From DATDRM01 sp035291705 (lineage in GTDB: Bacteria; Chloroflexota; Anaerolineae; Anaerolineales; UBA4823): DNA of 5,598 nucleotides. The stretch is taken from the NCBI GenBank assembly GCA_035291705.1, contig DATDRM010000225.1:1-5598 (forward strand), in the 5' to 3' direction. The notes below the pieces were generated by a model that worked only from the letters and a program-made list of their open reading frames with translations, did no database searches and was not told where the DNA came from. The translations under genes were made by a program, and so were the position numbers. Below are positions 1 to 4,119 of this stretch, one piece after another. Positions within the stretch are counted from its first letter, which is position 1. Each line of letters starts with the position of its first letter.

Positions 1-356
1 TGGCAGCCGAGTTCGATCTGGAAACCATCCAGCCGCTCGTCCCAGAACGCTACTCCGTCCAACCAGTGCCTACTTTTCCGCCCGTCCTGGAAGACCTGGC
101 AGTGGTTGTGGATGAAGCCATTCCCGCGGCGCGTGTGTTAGAGACTATCCAGCAAGCTGGTGGAGAGCTGGTAGTTGGGATCAGGTTGTTCGATGTATAC
201 CGCGGCGATCAAGCCGGCTCCGGTCTCAAGAGCCTGGCTTATAATCTCACTTACCAGTCCCCTGACCATACCCTAACCGACCAGGAAGTAGCCCAGGTTC
301 GCCAGCGCATCATCCACCACCTGGAGCAAGAATTAAGCGCCAGGTTACGGGATTAG
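1..356 (+). CDS. pheT: Phenylalanyl-tRNA synthetase beta subunit, C-terminal fragment (FDX-ACB domain)
   Basis: This is the last 117 complete codons of a gene that begins left of the window; the reading frame starts at base 3 and ends at a TAG at 354-356. PheT pairs with PheS in the cytoplasmic (alpha-beta)2 enzyme that charges tRNA-Phe. The visible part is the C-terminal ferredoxin-fold anticodon-binding (FDX-ACB, B8) domain. It shows the entry segment with P-x-F-P-P-V-x-x-D-L-A-V-V-V near bases 69-113, the central R-L-F-D-V-Y-x-G, then S-L-A-Y-N-L-T-Y-Q-S-P-D-x-T-L-T-D-x-E-V, and the usual closing L-R-D. An in-frame GTG at 66 could be mistaken for a start, but homology-like sequence continues upstream of it (A-A-E-F-D-L-E). 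No clear terminator lies between this stop and the next gene, so read-through into the small membrane protein gene is possible. The identification is secure; the rest of the protein cannot be judged. Confidence 0.93.
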   Translation, partial: AAEFDLETIQPLVPERYSVQPVPTFPPVLEDLAVVVDEAIPAARVLETIQQAGGELVVGIRLFDVYRGDQAGSGLKSLAYNLTYQSPDHTLTDQEVAQVRQRIIHHLEQELSARLRD

Positions 357-364
357 ATTCTGAC

Positions 365-393
365 TTGCATTTCACCCAATCCTGCTCTATACT
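365..393 (+). promoter_or_regulatory. Candidate sigma-70-type promoter for the small membrane protein gene
   Basis: A TATACT hexamer at 388-393 matches the TATAAT consensus at five of six positions. TTGCAT at 365-370 lies exactly 17 bases upstream but shares only the TTG with the -35 consensus. The implied transcription start near base 400 would give a leader of about 30 bases containing the Shine-Dalgarno at 417-422. The same TATACTTT string occurs before the mutase gene at 4082-4089. This is inferred from sequence alone. Confidence 0.4.
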
Positions 394-416
394 TTAGCAA
401 ATTCAATCCACAAGCT

Positions 417-422
417 GAGGAG
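417..422 (+). promoter_or_regulatory. Shine-Dalgarno that decides the start of the small membrane protein gene
   Basis: GAGGAG at 417-422 sits 9 bases before the ATG at 432 and only 3 bases before an in-frame TTG at 426. Normal spacing favours the ATG, so the protein is 101 residues and not the 103 given by the TTG. Confidence 0.7.
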
Positions 423-431
423 ATATTGATT

Positions 432-737
432 ATGGAAAAGAAAACCACTGGAATTATCGCAACTGTTGCTACAGCCCTGCTTTGCGGCTGCCCTGGATTG
501 TTTAGCTTGTGCTATGGTGCCATCGCGGCCCTGGTTAGCTTTATCCCTGGGGCGGACATAAATATGTTTGGCAGCACTGAACCGCGAGCAGCCTTGTCCT
601 ATGGAATTGGCGCATTATGCCTGGGCCTGATCTTCGTAGCCATCCCCATCGTCGTTGGTGTGCTCACACTGAGGAAGAAACCCAAAGAGATGGCGACGGT
701 GACCGTGCCTGAGGAGCCACTCCCCCCGCCGAGCTAA
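432..737 (+). CDS. Small two-helix membrane protein of unknown function
   Basis: This 101-residue protein has a short basic N-terminus (M-E-K-K), a long hydrophobic segment at about residues 7-38, a polar loop at about 40-53 with D42, E50 and R52, a second hydrophobic segment at about 54-80, and a basic stop-transfer tail (R-K-K-P-K) before an acidic, proline-rich end (P-E-E-P-L-P-P-P-S). By the positive-inside rule both ends should be cytoplasmic, making a helical hairpin in the membrane. The first helix carries a C-G-C-P-G motif (residues 18-22) and a further Cys at 27; the second has Cys63. I recall similar short proteins with this motif in Anaerolineae, but know no function. The L-L-C does not fit a lipobox well (no small residue before Cys), so a lipoprotein is unlikely. 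It has its own candidate promoter and Shine-Dalgarno and ends just before a strong terminator, so it is probably a real, separately expressed gene. Confidence 0.8.
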   Translation: MEKKTTGIIATVATALLCGCPGLFSLCYGAIAALVSFIPGADINMFGSTEPRAALSYGIGALCLGLIFVAIPIVVGVLTLRKKPKEMATVTVPEEPLPPPS

Positions 738-755
738 ATCAATCATCTATAAAAT

Positions 756-769
756 CAAGTTGCAACTTG
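756..769. repeat. Perfect 14-bp palindrome (CAAGTTG/CAACTTG)
   Basis: Bases 756-769 read identically on both strands with no spacer. The site lies between the stop of the small membrane protein gene (737) and the terminator hairpin (785). A loopless palindrome is a poor RNA hairpin but typical of a binding site for a dimeric protein. No partner copy was seen elsewhere in the window, so a role is unproven. Confidence 0.6.
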
Positions 770-784
770 TGGAGGCGGAACTAC

Positions 785-812
785 GAGGCTGGCGATAAAC
801 CCAGCCTCTTTT
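785..812 (+). terminator. Intrinsic terminator after the small membrane protein gene
   Basis: GAGGCTGG (785-792) pairs perfectly with CCAGCCTC (801-808) across an 8-base loop and is followed by TTTTATT at 809-815. The stem is GC-rich, and the T-run follows directly. It ends pheT/small-membrane-protein transcription. The T-run overlaps the stop codon (811-813) of the convergent gene. On the minus strand no T-run follows the stem, so it should terminate mainly plus-strand transcripts, though the hairpin would also form at the 3' end of the opposing mRNA. Confidence 0.82.
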
Positions 813-2682
813 ATTCATTAACAGCCTCGATGACTTCCGCTGCCAGGTCATAACGGTTGAAAGCTGGCATTAAGTAAATCCCACTTGCCCACGATCTCAT
901 CTGGTCGATCAATTCGAGGGCGATCCGGATTCCTGCCTGGGGGGCAGCCTCGCCAGCTTTTTTCAGGCGCGTGTGAATTTCATCCGGGATTTCGATTCCT
1001 GGCACCTCATTATGCAAGAAAGCCGCATGGCGCGAGCTATAAAGTGGCAGAACGCCGACGAGAACTGGGATATTGACAGGCCCAGCCAGTTCTGTGTAAC
1101 GCTTCAAGAACTTATCTGCCAACCGTGGTTGGAAAACCGGCTGCGTCAGGATGAAATCAGCTCCCGCCTTGATCTTGCGCCGCAAATTCTTGACTTCCAG
1201 ATCCAGGTCAGGAGAGGTCAGATTAAGGGCGCAGCCGGCGAAGAATGAGGTCGGTTGCCCAATTTCAACGCCTGCGTGATCGACGCCTACGTTGAACCCT
1301 TCCTTGATCAGTTTAATTAACCCTGAAGGAACCAGGTCGTAATCGTCCATGGCGTCAGGGTAATCCCCGATCTCCGTCGGGTCTCCCATCACCACAAAGA
1401 CATTGCGGATCCCCAGGGCGTGCGCCGCGAGTAGATCCCCCTGCACACGCAGCAGGTTTCGCCCACGAGTCGGGAAGTGTAAGACCGTTTCAATGTTGAA
1501 TTCACGCTGGATCACACTGCACACCGCCCAGGGACTCATGCGCATGCGCGCCATCGGGCTATCAGCTACATTGATCACGTCAGCCCCCGCCTCAGCCAGC
1601 AAGCTGGCACCAGCCAGTAGTTTATGTGTAGATAATCCGCGCGGCGGGTCCATTTCCACTGAAACGACGAATTTCCCATCTGTCAGTTTCTGGGCGAATT
1701 GAGACGGCTGCTCAAAGGAGGCAGTAGTATCTTCGCTTTCGACCAGGGATATCCCTACCCCGTCCGGCGCGCGCTCAGATTCAGGCCTATGCAGAGCTTC
1801 TCGCAGCGCGGCGATATGCTGAGGTGTAGTGCCACAACAACCCCCGATCAGGCTGGCTCCCGCCTGGCGGAAAGCTCTCGCGTATTCACCAAAGTAATCC
1901 GGGCTGGCGGGGTACATGATCCGCCCCCCCACTCGTTCCGGCCAACCAGCGTTCGGCATCGCAGATAAGCGCGCCTCTGGCACTGCCACATTCATCTGGC
2001 GCAAGATACGCCAGATCTGAGCCGGCCCCCCCGAGCAGTTGACGCCGATCACATCCGCCCCCGCATCATGAAGGGAAGTGGCTACCTTTACCGGTGAATC
2101 TCCCAGCAGGGTGCATTCATCACGCGTAAAGGTCAGCGAGGCAATAACGGGCAAGTCACAGACCTCGCGCGCCGCGGCGAGCGCTTCACCGATCTCGTGC
2201 AGATCGCTGAACGTCTCCAGGATGAGCAAGTCAGCTCCAGCTGCGCACAGTGCGCCGATCTGCTCGGAAAAGACCTGGCGCGCCTGCTCGGGCTTCACCC
2301 GCCCGAAAGGGGCCAGACGAACCCCAAGCGGCCCCACGTCACCCGCTACCAGCACCTCCTTGAAGGAAGCCAGGATCACCCGCCGGGCCAATTCCACGCC
2401 CGCCCGGTTGATCTCGTCAACTTTGTCCTCCAGGTTATGTCCAGCCAGCTTATAGCGGTTTGCGCCAAACGTGTTAGTCTGGATGATCTGTGCACCAGCC
2501 TCGATATAGGCGTGGTGGATCTCGGCCACCAGGGATGGATTGGTCAGGTTGAGAGCGTCAAAACACTGGTTGAAACCCACACCCCGGTTGTTCAACATGG
2601 TGCCCATCGCCCCATCGCCAAGCAAAGGAGTTTGAGTCTCATCCAGCCAGGTAAGAAATTTCGAATTGGGATTAGCGTTCAT
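811..2682 (-). CDS. Bifunctional homocysteine S-methyltransferase / 5,10-methylenetetrahydrofolate reductase
   Basis: This 623-residue cytoplasmic protein joins two enzymes of methionine synthesis, as in the Bacillus YitJ-type family. Residues about 12-296 form a homocysteine S-methyltransferase barrel: D-G-A-M-G-T-M-L at 23-30, and the three zinc-ligand cysteines C216 (G-V-N-C-S-G-G-P) and C282/C283 (G-G-C-C-G-T-T-P). After a linker at about 297-335, residues 336-623 form a MetF-like FAD barrel: the V-E-M-D-P-P strand with the catalytic-type Glu343, H402, G-I-R-N then M-G-D-P with Asp434, and L-T-Q-P-V-F with Gln514; these correspond to E. coli MetF Glu28, Asp120 and Gln183. The MetH pterin-binding, cobalamin-binding and reactivation domains are absent. 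The start is the ATG at 2680-2682, because the next Met lies inside the D-G-A-M-G-T motif. There is no Shine-Dalgarno before it, and a promoter-like pair just upstream suggests a very short leader. Its methyl donor cannot be told from sequence. Confidence 0.93.
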   Translation of the reverse strand: MNANPNSKFLTWLDETQTPLLGDGAMGTMLNNRGVGFNQCFDALNLTNPSLVAEIHHAYIEAGAQIIQTNTFGANRYKLAGHNLEDKVDEINRAGVELARRVILASFKEVLVAGDVGPLGVRLAPFGRVKPEQARQVFSEQIGALCAAGADLLILETFSDLHEIGEALAAAREVCDLPVIASLTFTRDECTLLGDSPVKVATSLHDAGADVIGVNCSGGPAQIWRILRQMNVAVPEARLSAMPNAGWPERVGGRIMYPASPDYFGEYARAFRQAGASLIGGCCGTTPQHIAALREALHRPESERAPDGVGISLVESEDTTASFEQPSQFAQKLTDGKFVVSVEMDPPRGLSTHKLLAGASLLAEAGADVINVADSPMARMRMSPWAVCSVIQREFNIETVLHFPTRGRNLLRVQGDLLAAHALGIRNVFVVMGDPTEIGDYPDAMDDYDLVPSGLIKLIKEGFNVGVDHAGVEIGQPTSFFAGCALNLTSPDLDLEVKNLRRKIKAGADFILTQPVFQPRLADKFLKRYTELAGPVNIPVLVGVLPLYSSRHAAFLHNEVPGIEIPDEIHTRLKKAGEAAPQAGIRIALELIDQMRSWASGIYLMPAFNRYDLAAEVIEAVNE

Positions 2683-2695
2683 ATATATAAGTATT

Positions 2696-2722
2696 TCTAT
2701 AGTTAATCAGGCCGGTAGTCAA
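2696..2722 (-). promoter_or_regulatory. Candidate promoter for the methyltransferase/MTHFR gene
   Basis: On the minus strand, TTGACT (2717-2722, five of six to TTGACA) is followed after 15 bases by TATAGA (2696-2701, four of six to TATAAT). The spacing is shorter than the ideal 17. The predicted start near 2689 would leave a leader of about 7 bases, which fits the missing Shine-Dalgarno. The -35 element lies inside the terminator-like inverted repeat of the upstream gene. Moderate to weak evidence. Confidence 0.33.
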
Positions 2723-2746
2723 ATAGTCCGTCTGGAGCGACTATTT
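2721..2746 (-). terminator. Inverted repeat, possible weak terminator after the DUF1786 gene
   Basis: AAATAGTC (2721-2728) and GACTATTT (2739-2746) form a perfect 8-bp stem around a 10-base loop, starting 2 bases past the DUF1786 stop codon. The stem has only two G-C pairs, and the minus-strand tail is merely TTTG, so termination would be weak. The T-rich side (TTTTATTATT) faces the plus strand, where no gene ends here. It could instead be a 3'-end stabilising hairpin or an operator, since one arm overlaps the candidate -35 of the next gene. Confidence 0.38.
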
Positions 2747-2748
2747 TA

Positions 2749-3912
2749 TTATTCAACTTCCCAGGGTGGTGTACCGCTACCGCCGGCTCCCCGCAAGGAG
2801 GCGCGGACCGGCTCACCAATCTCTGGCATGACATCCGCTACCGCCGCTAGCAGGCCAAAACAGCCAGCGATCATCATATCACCGAAAGGAACTGCAAAAT
2901 ACGGCCGCAGGCTTGAGCCGCGCATCAAGTTGCGCCGCGGCCCGGTAACCGCTACCCCAAAGTCACCACCGGTCAAGGGCAATGGCTGGGGATCATAAAT
3001 TAACGCTCCGTGACCGTGATCGTCGAACACATCGCCGTGTTTTAACCCCCCGCTTGCCAGGGAGTGCAGCAGGGCTTCCAACTTCGGCAGGTCGATCAAA
3101 CCCGTGTGGTGCTCAAACACACCCTCAATCTCTCCCAGTCCAAGCCGAAAGGCGAGGGTGTGGAAATTGCCAACATTGGCGATCAAAACTCTTTGATTTG
3201 ACCCAACCTGTGGATCGAAGGTCGCCCCCAACACCGCTGCCGGAGCCGTATCCATCACTACCAATGGAGCGTCGACTCCTTGGGCAGAGTTTACCACCGC
3301 CAGAAGGCGGGTCATGATCGGCGGTACATCCTCCGCCCGATAGGCAAAGGCGCTCAGGCGGTTCTGTGCTCCCGGCCGAGGGCGAGCGCGGATACGCTCG
3401 TCCAGGTAGTCGAAGCGAAACTGGCGATCGGAATATCCTGGAGGTGAGTTGCCGTGATCGAAAACCGCCACCGCCACCGCGCCCAGGTCTTTGAGACTCA
3501 CACCAAACTGCTCCAACGTCCGGGCGATGGCAGCGAAGTCAAAATCGCACAATTCCAGGCTGCGCACGTCTATCGGCAGGCTATGCGCCTCATCTTCGCC
3601 GATTACGCGAATGCCCATCGTCTCGACGGCTTCTAACTCGTCGTTGAAAGAGCGCGCCGCCTCGGGGGTGGCGTAGATGGGCAAGCCAGCCCGGGCGTGG
3701 TCTTCAGCCGCCCATTGACTGGGGCCGCCTCCCATCGTCACGCCAGTAAGCAACACGGCCTCGCCCCGCCGGGTGGCTTCTCGCAAGCGCTGGTGCAGGA
3801 TCATGGTCGGCGATGGCACGATCAATTTCAAGCCATTTTCCAGGTCAAGGCGAGAGTCGTACAGGTAGATATCCTGCGTGCCGGTGCCGATATCAACAGT
3901 AAGGATTTTCAT
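2749..3912 (-). CDS. DUF1786 family protein, ASKHA-like fold, function unknown
   Basis: This 387-residue protein starts with V-D-I-G-T-G-T-Q-D-I (residues 6-15), resembling the phosphate-1 loop of sugar kinase/Hsp70/actin-type ATPases. Other family-like blocks are A-V-F-D-H-G-N-S-P (149-157), N-V-G-N-F-H-T-L-A-F (246-255), V-F-E-H-H-T-G (265-271), T-G-G-D-F (314-318) and G-D-M-M-I-A-G-C-F-G (344-353). I recognise it as DUF1786 (COG4012). Databases sometimes call this family 'pyruvate formate-lyase activating enzyme', but the protein has only two cysteines (C122, C351) and no C-x3-C-x2-C cluster, so it is not a radical-SAM activase. No signal peptide or membrane helix is seen. The ATG at 3910-3912 is chosen because it places the nucleotide loop at the very N-terminus; it has no Shine-Dalgarno. 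The gene lies 66 bases upstream of, and codirectional with, the methyltransferase/MTHFR gene and is divergent from the mutase gene. The family call is good; its function is unknown. Confidence 0.85.
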   Translation of the reverse strand: MKILTVDIGTGTQDIYLYDSRLDLENGLKLIVPSPTMILHQRLREATRRGEAVLLTGVTMGGGPSQWAAEDHARAGLPIYATPEAARSFNDELEAVETMGIRVIGEDEAHSLPIDVRSLELCDFDFAAIARTLEQFGVSLKDLGAVAVAVFDHGNSPPGYSDRQFRFDYLDERIRARPRPGAQNRLSAFAYRAEDVPPIMTRLLAVVNSAQGVDAPLVVMDTAPAAVLGATFDPQVGSNQRVLIANVGNFHTLAFRLGLGEIEGVFEHHTGLIDLPKLEALLHSLASGGLKHGDVFDDHGHGALIYDPQPLPLTGGDFGVAVTGPRRNLMRGSSLRPYFAVPFGDMMIAGCFGLLAAVADVMPEIGEPVRASLRGAGGSGTPPWEVE

Positions 3913-3921
3913 AATAAACTT

Positions 3922-3963
3922 GTAGTCAGTATTTAGTATTCAGTGTTCGGTATTCAGTTATTG
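3922..3963. repeat. Degenerate 7-bp tandem repeat, consensus GTATTCA
   Basis: Six consecutive heptads can be read without gaps: GTAGTCA, GTATTTA, GTATTCA, GTGTTCG, GTATTCA, GTTATTG (from 3922, 3929, 3936, 3943, 3950, 3957). Two are exact copies of the consensus, and the last is the most diverged. The array begins 10 bases upstream of the DUF1786 start codon, so it probably lies in that gene's leader or promoter. Heptamer short tandem repeats of this sort are known from bacteria such as cyanobacteria; copy number can change by slippage. Confidence 0.72.
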
Positions 3964-3973
3964 ATTGTTAAAG

Positions 3974-4011
3974 AATGACTAACGACCGTCTTTCGTCCTT
4001 AGTCATTGGTC
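3974..4011. repeat. Imperfect inverted repeat built on a 7-bp beat
   Basis: AATGACTAACGAC (3974-3986) pairs with GTCCTTAGTCATT (3995-4007) at 12 of 13 positions, with one C/C mismatch and an 8-base loop. The sequence also keeps a strict period of seven: GAC at 3977 and 3984 on the left, then GTC at 3988, 3995, 4002 and 4009 on the right. It is thus a heptad array whose orientation flips in the middle. No T-run follows on either strand, which argues against a plain terminator. It sits in the middle of the divergent intergenic region. Confidence 0.7.
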
Positions 4012-4033
4012 AAATGAATTGAGTTTACCATAC

Positions 4034-4072
4034 ATCTAATCGGGCACCATATCCCTCCCACCGAAATCTAAT
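4034..4072. repeat. Short direct repeat ATCTAAT, 32 bp apart
   Basis: ATCTAAT occurs at 4034-4040 and 4066-4072, about three helical turns apart. The first copy runs into CGG at once (4041-4043); a similar ATCGG lies 4 bases beyond the second (4076-4080). Both copies are just upstream of the candidate -10 of the mutase gene, a reasonable place for paired regulator sites, but seven bases is short enough to arise by chance. Confidence 0.25.
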
Positions 4073-4081
4073 TTGATCGGT

Positions 4082-4087
4082 TATACT
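4082..4087 (+). promoter_or_regulatory. Candidate -10 element of the mutase gene
   Basis: TATACT at 4082-4087 matches TATAAT at five of six positions and would start transcription near 4094, giving a leader of about 26 bases. No acceptable -35 exists at the proper distance (4059-4064 is CACCGA) and there is no TG extension, so activation by a protein bound upstream is possible. No cobalamin riboswitch fits in so short a leader. Confidence 0.35.
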
Positions 4088-4109
4088 TTTCGATGATCTC
4101 GCTCACAAT

Positions 4110-4114
4110 GAGGT
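4110..4114 (+). promoter_or_regulatory. Shine-Dalgarno of the mutase gene
   Basis: GAGGT at 4110-4114 is complementary to the 16S rRNA tail and lies 5 bases before the ATG at 4120. It supports this start over the later in-frame ATG at 4327, which lies within conserved protein sequence. Confidence 0.75.
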
Positions 4115-4119
4115 AAGAA

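Noticed and set aside
66..356. GTG at 66 as the start of a separate small gene
   Set aside because: PheT-like sequence continues in frame upstream to the window edge and no ribosome binding site precedes the GTG.
2197..2706. A 169-codon open frame on the plus strand, opposite the N-terminal half of the methyltransferase gene
   Set aside because: It lies wholly antisense to strongly conserved catalytic sequence, has no family resemblance, and its length is explained by codon bias of the opposite strand.
2683..2748. Possible S-box (SAM-I) riboswitch upstream of the methyltransferase/MTHFR gene
   Set aside because: The gap is only 66 bases, too short for an S-box plus terminator, and no such stems were seen; only the single 8-bp inverted repeat is present.
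3922..4011. CRISPR-like array
   Set aside because: The repeats are 7-base contiguous units without spacers, so they are a short tandem repeat and not a CRISPR.
3913..4119. Possible cobalamin riboswitch upstream of the mutase gene
   Set aside because: The intergenic region is 207 bases, mostly occupied by repeats. No B12-box-like core was seen and the predicted leader is only about 26 bases.
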